Shown here one piece after another: positions 33,771 through 42,501 of a stretch of DNA of 64,000 nt (position 1 is its first letter; every line of letters begins with the position of its first letter). The notes under the pieces were generated by a model. That model did no database searches. It saw only the letters and a list, made by a program, of their open reading frames with translations, and had not been told where the DNA came from. Location of the stretch: the NCBI GenBank assembly GCA_019186985.1, contig JABARQ010000010.1:1-64000 (forward strand), in the 5' to 3' direction. The translations under genes and the position numbers were made by a program. The stretch is from Prosthecobacter sp. Lineage in GTDB: Bacteria; Verrucomicrobiota; Verrucomicrobiia; Verrucomicrobiales; Verrucomicrobiaceae.

Positions 33771-36700
33771 ATGAATCCTTGTCGCTGCCTCGCTGTCTTG
33801 CTTCCGCTCCTGGCTTCGCCCGCAGCGGAGCCGCTGCCTGTTGTCGACTTGTCGCAAAACACGCAGCGTCACGTCATCATCGCGCAAGGCACGGAGAAGA
33901 TCTATCAAGGCCATCCGACGACCGTGCTGATGCCGGATGGCAAAACGATGTTCTGCGTGTGGACGCATGGTCATGGAGGCACCGCGGGGCCGCTGAAGCG
34001 CAGTGATGATGGCGGCAGCACATGGAGCGGGGAGCTGCCGGTGCCGGAGAACTGGTGGAAGGTGAAAAACTGCCCGGCGATCTACCGCCTGACCGATCCG
34101 CAGGGCGTGGCGCGGCTCGTCGTGTTTGCCGGACAAGGACCGGATGGCACGATGCAGCAGTCCGTTTCCACCGATGAAGGAAAAACGTGGTCGCCGATGC
34201 AGAGCAATGGCCTCGTGTGCGTGATGCCGTTCTGCACGATCATGCCGGTGGAGGGCGGCAGGAGGCTCATCGGGCTCTCCAACATCCGCCGTCCCGGTGA
34301 AACGAAGGACACGAAGTCGAATGTGGTCACGCAGAGCGAATCGACCGACGGGGGACTCACTTGGAGCCCGTGGCGCGTGCTGGTCGATCTCGGCGCTTTG
34401 AAACCCTGTGAGCCGGAGGTGCTGCGCTCGCCGGATGGCGGACAACTGCTCTGCCTCATGCGCGAAAACATCCGCACGGAGCCCGGGCACTTCATCACGA
34501 GCGATGACGAAGGCAGAACGTGGTCGGAGGTGAAGGCGCTGCCACCGGGGCTGCATGGCGACCGTCACCAGCACGTCTGTCTGCCGGATGGCAGGCTCGT
34601 CATCGCCTTCCGCGACATGGGCAGGGACAGCCCGACGCGCACGCATTTTGTCGCATGGGTGGGACGTTACGAGGACATCGTCAGCGGCAGGGATGGCGAA
34701 TACAAAATCAAGCTGCTGCACAGCCACAAGGGCAGCGATTGCGGCTATCCGGGCCTCGAGCTGCTTCCGGACGGCACCGTCGTTGCGACGACCTACATCA
34801 AGTATCGCCCCGGCACGCGGCAGAACTCGGTGGTGAGCACGCGCTTCACCCTCGCGGAGACTGACAAGGCGGAAAAAACGACCCACGCGACTGCCAGCCG
34901 CAAAACAGCAGGCATCGTGCTTGATGAAGACGCGGCGGAATACCAAGGCGCATGGAAGATGTCCGACAGGCACACGCCGCTCGTTGGCGCATCGTACCGG
35001 CATGATGACCGCACGAAGAAGTCGGACGCGGCGGCAAAGTTCACGCCGGAGATTCCAGCGGATGGTCGCTACGAGGTGCGTCTGCTTTACGTCGCGGCCT
35101 CCAACCGGGCGCAAAAGGCGCGAATCACCATTCGCAGCACCGATGGCGAGAAAGTCGTCACGCAAAACCAGCGCGAAGCCTGTTTGGAAGATGGCATTCC
35201 GCGTTCGTTAGGCGTGTTTGCCTTCATGAAGGGCAGATCGGGCAGCATTGAGATCTCCAATGCGGGCGCGGACGGCCATGTCGTCGTCGATGGCCTGCAA
35301 CTCGTGCCGGAGTCCGAGGCCATCGCGGAGCGCAACACGCGTGCGGATGCCGGTTTTCCCATCCAGACAAGCGCCGCGCCGGTGCCGTCGGTGAAGATTC
35401 CGCCGCCGATGCTTTTGAAGAGCGCCGCGAAGCCGCAGGACGTGGATGGCAGGTCGTATGACCTCGTCGTCATCGGAGGAACTCCGGGTGGCATCGCCTG
35501 CGCAGTACGCGCGGCACGCGAGGGCCTGGGCGTGCTGCTGGTGAATCATACGCAGCACCTCGGCGGCTTCGTCACCAGCGGCGCGGGCGGCTGGGAGGCT
35601 CCGTATGACGGCCTGCGCTCGCCGATCTATGGCGAGATGCTCAACGGCGCGGCTCGGTATTACGCGAAGACCTACGGCGAAGGCTCCGAGCAGCACATCG
35701 CGTCGATGCCGAGCAAGACGAGCCGTGCGCACATCGACCGGCCGAAGATCGAGCCACGCATCGCGGAGATGCTTTTCAATGAGATGGTCGCCAAGGAGAA
35801 GACGCTCACGGTGCTGCTCGGCCACATCGTCACGACAGCGAAGCGCGATGGCGCATTGATCCAAAGCGTGACGCTCAAGCCCCATAGTAGCCATCTCGCT
35901 CCGCGAACCGACCAAAGGGAGATAGCCAGCCGAAGGCTGCCCGAAGGGTGGAGCGAAGCGCAAGCAAATGAGCCTTCCGCATCCGCTACGATCCAAGTCA
36001 GCGGCAAGGTTTTCGCCGATGGCATGTATGAGGGCGATTTGATGGCCGCAGCAGGTGTGAAGACCCAGATCGGCCGCGAATCACGGGCGCAATATGGCGA
36101 GAAGCACGCAGGTGTCATTTACACGCAGGAGCGGCACAAGGAGCCCGGCCAGCGCGGTTTTCCGAAGGCCGCCGATGAAGGCACGCTGAACATCCGCTAC
36201 AACAGCCACGCCACTGCCGAGATCGTCGAAGGCCCGCAAAGCGGCGAGGCCGATGGCAGCGTGATGGCTTACAACTACCGCCTCGTCCTCACGCGCGATC
36301 CGGCGAACCGGATCATGGCCACGAAGCCCGCGAACTACGATGTCGCCATCGCCAAAGCCGCCGGCGGCGGTGGCTTCGTGCCGAATCTGCCGAACAAGAA
36401 AGTCGCGTGGAATGGTGGTCGCCTCATCGGCCCGCAGAACGAGTATCCCGGTGCCGGCTGGCCCACACGCGAAGCCATTTCGAAGCGCTACCTTGATGCC
36501 ATGCTCATGCGTCTCTGGTGGGTGCAAAACGATCCCAAAGCACCGGAGAAGGATCGCAAGCAGTTCGCCGGTTACGGACTCGCCGCCGATGAGTTCCCCG
36601 ACAACCACCACCTGCCCTATGAGATCTACGTCCGCGAGGCGCGGCGACTCGTCGGGCGCTACGTCTTCAAAGAGCAGGACAACGTCATCGCCGATGGCAT

Positions 36701-37358
36701 CGCCCGCACGCCGATCCACGCCGACAGCATCGCCATGACCGACTGGCCGGTCGATTCCGTCGCCTGCCTGCCGCGCAAGGCACCCGGCGGCAACACGGAC
36801 GGCATTCTCTTCCTCGGCGAGGAGACACGCCCCGCGCAGGTGCCCTATCGCTCGATCCTCGTGAACGAAGTCGAGAATCTCCTCGTCCCCGTCGCCATCA
36901 GCGCCTCGCACGTCGGCTGGGGCAGCATCCGCCTCGAACCCGTGTGGATGCAGCTCGGCGAAAGCGCCGGTTTCGCCGCCGCACTGGCCGTGAAAGCCAA
37001 AACAACGCCCGCCAAGCTCGATCCCGACGCCTTGATCCGCAAGCTCGCCAGCAGCCATGTGATGATCAGCTTCTTCAACGATGTCGATGTCACCACCGAC
37101 GACCCTCGCATCGTCGCAGCCCAGTATTTCGGCACGAAGGGCTTCTTCGCCAGCTACGACGCGAAACTCGATGCGCCTCTCACCGAAGCCGTGAAGGCCG
37201 CATGGGAGAAAGGTTTCGCCGAACTCCAAAATGGCACGCTGGAGCCCATGCAGCTCGCGAAGGCCGTTCAAGAGGCTGAGGCGCAGGAGTCACCCACCAC
37301 AGAAGTAATTCGGGGATGGTTTCTGAGCACATTGGGGAACCGGCTGAACATCAAATGA
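33771..37358 (+). CDS. sialidase-like - golvesin - FAD oxidoreductase fusion
   Basis: A 1195-residue exported fusion. The ATG at 33771 opens a signal peptide (MNPCRCLAVLLPLLASPAAA-like). Residues about 30-365 form a sialidase-type beta-propeller with Asp-box repeats RSDDGGSTWSG, STDEGKTWSP, STDGGLTWSP and SDDEGRTWSE. About 381-512 is a golvesin-like beta-sandwich (GIVLDEDAAEYQGAW to GHVVVDGLQL). From about 561 an FAD_oxidored domain runs to the end: LVVIGGTPGGIACAVRAARE, FADGMYEGDLMAAAGVKTQIGRES and RLEPVWMQLGESAGFAAAL. Residues about 703-740 (SHLAPRTDQREIASRR onward) interrupt the flavin domain and derive from a REP-B insertion. Normally these modules occur as separate proteins. Probable role: surface attack on glycans. 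Confidence 0.85.
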   Translation: MNPCRCLAVLLPLLASPAAEPLPVVDLSQNTQRHVIIAQGTEKIYQGHPTTVLMPDGKTMFCVWTHGHGGTAGPLKRSDDGGSTWSGELPVPENWWKVKNCPAIYRLTDPQGVARLVVFAGQGPDGTMQQSVSTDEGKTWSPMQSNGLVCVMPFCTIMPVEGGRRLIGLSNIRRPGETKDTKSNVVTQSESTDGGLTWSPWRVLVDLGALKPCEPEVLRSPDGGQLLCLMRENIRTEPGHFITSDDEGRTWSEVKALPPGLHGDRHQHVCLPDGRLVIAFRDMGRDSPTRTHFVAWVGRYEDIVSGRDGEYKIKLLHSHKGSDCGYPGLELLPDGTVVATTYIKYRPGTRQNSVVSTRFTLAETDKAEKTTHATASRKTAGIVLDEDAAEYQGAWKMSDRHTPLVGASYRHDDRTKKSDAAAKFTPEIPADGRYEVRLLYVAASNRAQKARITIRSTDGEKVVTQNQREACLEDGIPRSLGVFAFMKGRSGSIEISNAGADGHVVVDGLQLVPESEAIAERNTRADAGFPIQTSAAPVPSVKIPPPMLLKSAAKPQDVDGRSYDLVVIGGTPGGIACAVRAAREGLGVLLVNHTQHLGGFVTSGAGGWEAPYDGLRSPIYGEMLNGAARYYAKTYGEGSEQHIASMPSKTSRAHIDRPKIEPRIAEMLFNEMVAKEKTLTVLLGHIVTTAKRDGALIQSVTLKPHSSHLAPRTDQREIASRRLPEGWSEAQANEPSASATIQVSGKVFADGMYEGDLMAAAGVKTQIGRESRAQYGEKHAGVIYTQERHKEPGQRGFPKAADEGTLNIRYNSHATAEIVEGPQSGEADGSVMAYNYRLVLTRDPANRIMATKPANYDVAIAKAAGGGGFVPNLPNKKVAWNGGRLIGPQNEYPGAGWPTREAISKRYLDAMLMRLWWVQNDPKAPEKDRKQFAGYGLAADEFPDNHHLPYEIYVREARRLVGRYVFKEQDNVIADGIARTPIHADSIAMTDWPVDSVACLPRKAPGGNTDGILFLGEETRPAQVPYRSILVNEVENLLVPVAISASHVGWGSIRLEPVWMQLGESAGFAAALAVKAKTTPAKLDPDALIRKLASSHVMISFFNDVDVTTDDPRIVAAQYFGTKGFFASYDAKLDAPLTEAVKAAWEKGFAELQNGTLEPMQLAKAVQEAEAQESPTTEVIRGWFLSTLGNRLNIK
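35889..35906. repeat. REP-B copy inside the fusion gene, partial
   Basis: AGCCATCTCGCTCCGCGA matches the first 18 bases of the element at 103-127, then diverges into about 85 bp rich in short AGCCGAAGGCT- and GAGCGAAGC-like words up to about 35990. It is read in frame as SHLAPR, the same frame as at the kinase fragment (SHLAPRDEQ). Confidence 0.75.
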
Positions 37359-37470
37359 GGTCATTAAACAGCACAGGCAACTAGAGAGACTCCTGCTCCA
37401 CACCAACTCTACCCAAGGCAGAACTCGACCTTGGCAATCGCGAGGGTAAAGCATTGCAAAGCGATTGAAT

Positions 37471-37500
37471 CAAGCATGTTGCATACATGCAACATGCTTG
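37471..37500. promoter_or_regulatory. perfect 14-bp inverted repeat, candidate autoregulatory operator
   Basis: CAAGCATGTTGCAT, 2 bp (AC), ATGCAACATGCTTG: all 14 positions pair. It ends immediately before a TTGACA box (37501-37506) and 38 bp before the ATG of the XRE-GTPase gene. The position suits an operator bound by the XRE domain of the downstream protein. An intrinsic terminator is less likely because no T-run follows. Confidence 0.7.
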
Positions 37501-37529
37501 TTGACAAGCTGGCAGATGTGCGCTTTCAT
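37501..37529 (+). promoter_or_regulatory. candidate promoter of XRE-GTPase gene
   Basis: Consensus -35 TTGACA at 37501-37506, then 17 bp, then a weak -10 TTTCAT at 37524-37529. The ATG is at 37538, so the leader would be only a few bases. It abuts the perfect palindrome 37471-37500. Confidence 0.45.
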
Positions 37530-37537
37530 CATGCTCC

Positions 37538-39754
37538 ATGAACACCTCACCAATGCAAAATCCGAACGAAAGCACCCGAGTTGGAAGTGACCTTGCCCGA
37601 TTGCGGGAGGCGGCACGTCTGAAACAGTCTCAAATTGCGGAGGTGCTCACGGTGGACACCAGTCGGGTTTCAAGGATTGAAAATGGGCAAATTCAGCCGG
37701 ACTTGGCTGAGGTAGAGCGTTTTCTCAACGTAATCGGCACGCCGGAGGCACATGATTACGCTCGCTTCACCAAGATTGAATGGGCAAACCTGCCAAACCC
37801 AGGCTTCTGGCATCCTTCACGGACCGATCTTGAGCGTGCGGAGCAATTGTTTTCGAGGCTTATTGAATTTGTCGGCAGACCTCAAACGACAGATGGTGCC
37901 AAAGCTCAGGCTAATCTTCATAGTGAATCTCTAAAAAATGCAGTCGGATTCCTTGCGGACACAAATCACTCGATCGCATTTGTCGGCAAAATCGGCGTGG
38001 GGAAATCTACAGCGATTTGCGGGATTACTGGCCTGCTATTGCCGCCAGACCCGAAGTCGCCCGCATCGCTTTCAAAACGGGTTGTTTTGGAGACGGGTTC
38101 AGGGCGCGTTACTTTGTGCGAAGTCCACCTTCGTTCCGAGGGACGCAACTCGTTCGGATTGCTTGTCGCCCCACATTCAGACGAGGAGGTTTTTCGGTGC
38201 GTAAGCGACTATTGCGCATCGGTTATTGATGCTTATCGAGGTCAAAAAGATGGACCAGCAGAAGAAGGTGAAAGCCGTGCCTTGCCCGAAGAACTACAAA
38301 AGGCGATTCGCAACATGGCGCGTCTGACGCGAGTTACTGAAAAAGGCCATGATGGAAAACCTGTCTTAAACAATCCCGCAATGGATCTGGCTAAGACTTG
38401 CAATGGCAACCTTTCCGAACTGACAGGCGAAGTCCTCAAGAGGATGCGATTGGACCAGCGAACCACGACCGAGTTCCGATTTGAGTCCACAGATTTTGTG
38501 CTTGGGCTAAAGCAGCTTCGCGACCTTTTCGCAAAGGTGAACAAAGGCCTAATGCCTGAAGTCTCGCTGCCTCGCCGTATTGATCTGATTGTGCCCACAC
38601 ACTTGCTTGGAGAGCGCCCCTTCAACTTGAGAGTCATAGACACCAAGGGGATTGATGACACTGCCATCAGACCGGATATTCGCAGTCACCTTGATGATCC
38701 GCGCACAGTCACAGTCCTGTGCTCCTCGTTTTGCGATGCGCCTGACATGCCGTTGCTATTGCTCATGGAAAACCTTGCGAACACGGGAGCCGAAAAGGCA
38801 CTTGCTGAGCGAGTGGTGCTCCTTGTGCTTGCTAGGGCGCAGGAAGTGGCAGACACGCAGGACGATGTTGGCAATCTCGCTGAGTCGGCAGATGAAGGAT
38901 ATCGTATTAAGGGCGAGCAAGTAACGGGAAAACTTCATCAAATGAGCGGGGTACGAGACTTGCCCACGTTGTTTCTAGATGTCCTTAGCGATGACAATCA
39001 TGAAATCGTGGAGCATCTGGCTTCTGCTGTCGTTCGCTTGCGTGGTCTTCATGCCAAGCGAATCGATGAAATTGGTGGCGCGATTGATGAATTGATCAAA
39101 CGTCACGGCGAGGCGCAGACGAAGGAAGCGCAGGAAAAGGTCCGCAACCGTCTTCGCATCTTCATCAGCCAGCATTTGTCACCAGCACCGCCTGTTCAAG
39201 CCTTTCACGACTCATTGGTGTCGGCTGCCCGGACTACCACTGCACGCACGGTTTGGGCTTCAACTACGCGCAAAGGAACATGGCCCGGCATGGATGCTTA
39301 TCTGCATCTAGGCATGGGGACTGCCATGGATACCCAGAAGCGCACGCAGCCATCTTTCGCCGCATTAGACGGGCTGCTCGAAAACATGCTTGGCGATGTA
39401 GATCTCCAACCTGCCCACGACTACCTCAATGAGTTGCGTCGCAATATCCCAACATGGCGAGAGCGTTGTTTGAACGATGCAACTGCTTCAGGTAGAGAGA
39501 TTTTTAGAGCTGAGCTTTTTGCAGATGAACCAGTCTGGAGTGAATGCGTAAGCTATTGGGGGCAAGGGGGAGGATATCGAAACCGCATTGCAAATCGTCT
39601 CAAGACTTGGTGCGAAGCAAATCAACAGCTTGCGGAAGCAGTCGAGAAACGCATACAGTCCGCGTGGCGGAATTGCTTTCTGCAACCTCTAGCCGTTCTC
39701 TGTGACGCAGAAGATTTGCTCGTGGTCAGCGATGCTGCGGAGGTGCCTGTCTGA
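37538..39754 (+). CDS. XRE helix-turn-helix / P-loop GTPase-like fusion
   Basis: A 738-residue cytosolic protein. Residues about 15-67 are an XRE-type HTH (LARLREAARLKQSQIAEVLTVDTSRVSRIENGQI...). At about 150-158 comes a Walker A motif, GKIGVGKST, and at 368-374 a G3/Walker B-like DTKGIDD, in a dynamin-like or TRAFAC-like layout. The C-terminal half is mostly helical with no motif I recognise. Codon use and the lower GC differ from neighbours, suggesting transfer. A perfect palindrome and promoter lie just upstream, so it is probably self-regulated. A DUF1016 remnant follows after 17 bp. The combination suggests a nucleotide-dependent switch in a defence or toxin-type module, but function is unknown. 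Confidence 0.8.
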   Translation: MNTSPMQNPNESTRVGSDLARLREAARLKQSQIAEVLTVDTSRVSRIENGQIQPDLAEVERFLNVIGTPEAHDYARFTKIEWANLPNPGFWHPSRTDLERAEQLFSRLIEFVGRPQTTDGAKAQANLHSESLKNAVGFLADTNHSIAFVGKIGVGKSTAICGITGLLLPPDPKSPASLSKRVVLETGSGRVTLCEVHLRSEGRNSFGLLVAPHSDEEVFRCVSDYCASVIDAYRGQKDGPAEEGESRALPEELQKAIRNMARLTRVTEKGHDGKPVLNNPAMDLAKTCNGNLSELTGEVLKRMRLDQRTTTEFRFESTDFVLGLKQLRDLFAKVNKGLMPEVSLPRRIDLIVPTHLLGERPFNLRVIDTKGIDDTAIRPDIRSHLDDPRTVTVLCSSFCDAPDMPLLLLMENLANTGAEKALAERVVLLVLARAQEVADTQDDVGNLAESADEGYRIKGEQVTGKLHQMSGVRDLPTLFLDVLSDDNHEIVEHLASAVVRLRGLHAKRIDEIGGAIDELIKRHGEAQTKEAQEKVRNRLRIFISQHLSPAPPVQAFHDSLVSAARTTTARTVWASTTRKGTWPGMDAYLHLGMGTAMDTQKRTQPSFAALDGLLENMLGDVDLQPAHDYLNELRRNIPTWRERCLNDATASGREIFRAELFADEPVWSECVSYWGQGGGYRNRIANRLKTWCEANQQLAEAVEKRIQSAWRNCFLQPLAVLCDAEDLLVVSDAAEVPV

Positions 39755-39771
39755 CAGATCAATTCATCGCC

Positions 39772-39975
39772 ATGAACAAAGAACCCTCCGGCATTGTTCC
39801 GTCATCCTACGCTCCACTGCTCGCCGACTTGAAAGCCCGCGTTCGAGCTGCGCAGGTGAAGGCGGCGGTGTCGGTGAACCGGGAGTTGATCCTGCTCTAC
39901 TGGCACATCGGGCGTGAGATTCTGCGGGCGCAGAAGGCGGAGGGCTGGGGCGCGTAGATCGTCGAGCGGCTGTAG
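39772..39975 (+). pseudogene. truncated DUF1016 (YhcG-like) N-terminal domain
   Basis: The frame opens at ATG 39772 and matches the DUF1016 N-terminal helical domain: LLADLKARVRAAQVKAAVSV, then NRELILLYWHIGREILRAQK and GWG. It is cut by a TAG at 39955 where the family continues KxVERLxxDL. The next codons still read IVERL before a second TAG, so the stop is a nonsense mutation followed by loss of the rest of the gene. The C-terminal PDDEXK-type nuclease domain is absent. DUF1016 proteins often sit in restriction or defence islands. It follows the XRE-GTPase gene by 17 bp, so the two may have been one operon. Confidence 0.75.
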
Positions 39976-39994
39976 GTGACGTTTCTTGGGCCGC

Positions 39995-40195
39995 CTACTC
40001 CCTCGGTCCGAGCGGCACATGGTCCATGGGATACACGGGCACGGTGCCATCGGCGTTGAACCAGCCGAACTTGATCATCTCGGCCTTCTGCTTCTTTCTG
40101 GGCAGGGCGTCGAACTTCTTCAGATAAGCCGTGATGCGGGCGGAGAAGTCCTTCTCGCTGAGACGCATGGGGTCGGATGGGCGTTTCGGTTTCAT
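39995..40195 (-). CDS. small hypothetical protein, MDHVP-tail paralogue 2
   Basis: A 66-residue protein starting MKPKRPSDPMRLSEKDF and ending NADGTVPVYPMDHVPLGPRE. The preceding gene ends NPDGTLNRPKMDHVPYGPQD, so the two share the C-terminal signature DGT...MDHVPxGP and are tandem paralogues. The ATG at 40195 is 16 bp after the stop of that gene. No known domain is recognised. It is the third gene of a minus-strand trio. Confidence 0.6.
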   Translation of the reverse strand: MKPKRPSDPMRLSEKDFSARITAYLKKFDALPRKKQKAEMIKFGWFNADGTVPVYPMDHVPLGPRE

Positions 40196-40211
40196 CGCCG
40201 AGAGCGGGCCG

Positions 40212-40463
40212 TCAGTCCTGCGGGCCATACGGCACATGGTCCATCTTGGGGCGGTTGAGCGTGCCGTCGGGGTTGAGAATCTCCATCTCAATGAGCATCT
40301 GACGCTGTTTGGCCGGGGACATGCGAAGGCGGCGGGCGCAACCTTCGGCAGAGCGGCGCTCCATTTCGGCGGGCGTGAGGTAAGGGAACCCCAGCGTCCG
40401 CGCGGGAGCGGCGGTTCTTGTCCTGGCCATGGTGCGAGAGGATGAGGAGCGGCGCTTGTTCAT
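40212..40463 (-). CDS. small hypothetical protein, MDHVP-tail paralogue 1
   Basis: An 83-residue basic, Arg-rich protein (MNKRRSSSSRTMARTRTAA...) with a helical middle (LTPAEMERRSAEGCARRLRM) and the C-terminal tail PKMDHVPYGPQD. It shares that tail with the protein encoded at 39995-40195. Its ATG overlaps the stop of the upstream gene by 4 bp, indicating coupled translation. Such small tandem genes beside a possible toxin can be antitoxins, but nothing proves it. Confidence 0.6.
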   Translation of the reverse strand: MNKRRSSSSRTMARTRTAAPARTLGFPYLTPAEMERRSAEGCARRLRMSPAKQRQMLIEMEILNPDGTLNRPKMDHVPYGPQD

Positions 40464-40804
40464 GGTGTGCTTGAAGAAGTTTGTAGCATGGATGAGTCTG
40501 GAAGGAAATAGCCAATGATGGCCCGCGGATCACGGACGGCGATCTGGATATGGGATTTGAGCTGGATCACCGCGCCGATGACGGCAGGCTCCTTGATGTG
40601 GCTGTTTTTGCGCTTGGACTGCTGGATGGCCCACTCAAGCGCTCGCATTGGGCCGTGCTCCCAGAAGTAGATGCCACGGGCGAGCCAGTCGTAGGTGTTC
40701 TCGCTGGCGCTGAGCTTGGCCTTGCCGGTGAGGACGGCATCGGCCACGCGTTTGTCACAGCCGTGGAAACCGAAGACGGTGCGCTGGTATGAGAGAAGGT
40801 CCAT
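40460..40804 (-). CDS. ADP-ribosyltransferase-like hypothetical protein, possibly truncated
   Basis: A 114-residue protein using the ATG at 40804 (an upstream TTG at 40846 adds only a low-complexity leader). It starts MDLLSYQRTVFGFHGCDKRVADAVL and continues ASENTYDWLARGIYFWEHGPMRALEWA. The order FHG...GIYFWE resembles the His-Tyr motifs of PARP/diphtheria-toxin-like ADP-ribosyltransferase folds found in DUF3990-like proteins. A third catalytic acid or Gln cannot be assigned. The protein ends soon after the strand AVIGAVIQL, shorter than I would expect, so its C-terminus may have been lost. It overlaps the next gene by 4 bp. The annotation is tentative. Confidence 0.5.
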   Translation of the reverse strand: MDLLSYQRTVFGFHGCDKRVADAVLTGKAKLSASENTYDWLARGIYFWEHGPMRALEWAIQQSKRKNSHIKEPAVIGAVIQLKSHIQIAVRDPRAIIGYFLPDSSMLQTSSSTP

Positions 40805-40920
40805 CTGTCGTGGGGCGGAGGATAGCGGAGCAGGTTGAACTGCCAAGCGTGGTTTTTCTGAAGCTGCGGCGAGTGGTCTGCCACACTCACCAGCAAGCCG
40901 GGAGACTTTGAGATCGTGTT

Positions 40921-42501
40921 ATGGGCAGCCTGCGTTCAGGCTCACTGCTCATGGTCCATCGCCGCTGTTTGCTTCTCCTGCTTTCCTTCTGTCTCCCGTT
41001 GTTTGGTGGGATGACGGTCCTTCATGCCGTTGAACTCCCCGACATACCTGGCAGGTCACCCAATGCCGTAAGTCCGGCGGAGCCGGGCAAGCCCCAGGGC
41101 TCGGCGAGCGGCTTTGAGCTGCGGGTTCCAGCGCCCGGGCCGGATGCCATCGCGGACTCCATCCTGCAGGAGGCCATCGACAAGGTCGCCTCAGCGGGTG
41201 GCGGCGTGGTTTTGCTCGGAGCGGGCGATTTCAAACTCTCGCGTCATGCCGATGACGAGACGGTGATCATCAAGAGCAACGTCACCCTGCGCGGCCAGGG
41301 CTATGCCACGCACGTTTATCTCGATCCCAAGACGCCGCCAAATGACCTGCGCTATTTTCCCGTGCGCATCGGGTCCGCGAGCGTGCCGGCGCACCATGTG
41401 GTCATCGAGCAGCTGCGCTACACCGGCAACGACAAGGCCATCGGCGGCGGCTCCATCATGGGCTTCAATGCACGTCTGGATGAGAAGGAATCTCTGCTGC
41501 TGTCCTGCGACAACATCACCGTGCGCCATTGCTGGATCTATGACGCCAAGCAGGCAGCGGGCTGCACCAAGGCGGCCACGGCGATCTACCTCGCCAAGCA
41601 TGTCATTCCGGCCAAGGACGCCAAAGCAGCAGCGGCGGACAAGGAGATGATCCGCACCGGCTACTTCGATGCCGACCGCATGGCCGCGCAGTTCAAGAAC
41701 TGGCAGGTCCACAACAACTACATCGACACCTGCGGGAACAAGGCGGTCGAGCTGGCCGAATGCAACGGCGGCCTCATCGCGGACAATCACATCGTCAATG
41801 TCGTGGACGGACCGCAGGTCATCTTCGGCAGCCGAAACGTGCAGCTTCGCGGCAACACGGTTTATTTCACCCGGACCGGCATCAACATAAGCGAAGGCTC
41901 TCACCATATTCGCGTCAGTGGCAACCACGTCGAGCCTATGCCGGACATGAAGAAAAACCCCGCCAACTCCTGCCTCCTCTTCCGCACCGAACCATTGCCG
42001 CTGCACTCGACGGTTTCGGATGTCGTCGTCACCGGGAATGTCTTCCGCAGCCAGAATGACACATCACGTTGCACGGTCCGTCTCCAGACTCAGGCCGAGG
42101 CGCTGTCATGCTCCTATGCGGGGATTGTTTTCACGGGGAACACCTTTGACGGGGACATCGAGTTCATGGACAAGCGGAATCCCGGGAAGACGACGCTGCA
42201 GGACATCCTCTTCGCGGACAACCTCTGCAACGGCGACATCCTGTCCGCGCCTGCGGCCACGATGTCTTCGAGCATGGTGGTGGTGCGCGGCAACCTGCTG
42301 CGCCATGCCGGCCCCATCACCCTGAATGCCAGCGAGTGGATTTGGGACAGCAACACACACACTCAGGGCACGTTGAAGGTCGCGGCTGCTGCGAAAGCAA
42401 ACCTCCTGAAAGGAAACATCACCACCTCTCCCATCATCGACGACGGCTCGGAAACCCTCTTGAGCGGCAATCTCGTGAAGAAGCCGTCCAACAAGCCATG
42501 A
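40921..42501 (+). CDS. secreted right-handed beta-helix protein (pectate lyase-like)
   Basis: A 526-residue exported protein. After a signal peptide (about residues 11-36) the region AIADSILQEAIDKVASAGGGVVLLGAGDFKLS is the usual entry to parallel beta-helix enzymes. It is followed by many rungs of the NxFxxN type, such as ITVRHCWIYDAKQ, WQVHNNYIDTCGNKAVELAECNGGLIADNHIVNV and NVQLRGNTVYFTRTGINISEGSHHIRVSGNHVE. The fold suits polysaccharide lyase, epimerase or glycosidase activity; catalytic residues cannot be named. Its stop overlaps the ATG of the next gene (ATGA), heading a run of three secreted-protein genes. Confidence 0.85.
   Translation: MGSLRSGSLLMVHRRCLLLLLSFCLPLFGGMTVLHAVELPDIPGRSPNAVSPAEPGKPQGSASGFELRVPAPGPDAIADSILQEAIDKVASAGGGVVLLGAGDFKLSRHADDETVIIKSNVTLRGQGYATHVYLDPKTPPNDLRYFPVRIGSASVPAHHVVIEQLRYTGNDKAIGGGSIMGFNARLDEKESLLLSCDNITVRHCWIYDAKQAAGCTKAATAIYLAKHVIPAKDAKAAAADKEMIRTGYFDADRMAAQFKNWQVHNNYIDTCGNKAVELAECNGGLIADNHIVNVVDGPQVIFGSRNVQLRGNTVYFTRTGINISEGSHHIRVSGNHVEPMPDMKKNPANSCLLFRTEPLPLHSTVSDVVVTGNVFRSQNDTSRCTVRLQTQAEALSCSYAGIVFTGNTFDGDIEFMDKRNPGKTTLQDILFADNLCNGDILSAPAATMSSSMVVVRGNLLRHAGPITLNASEWIWDSNTHTQGTLKVAAAAKANLLKGNITTSPIIDDGSETLLSGNLVKKPSNKP

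Noticed and set aside
37471-37500. Palindrome as terminator of the sialidase fusion gene
   Set aside because: It is over 100 bp past the stop, lacks a T-tract and abuts a promoter-like TTGACA; an operator fits better.
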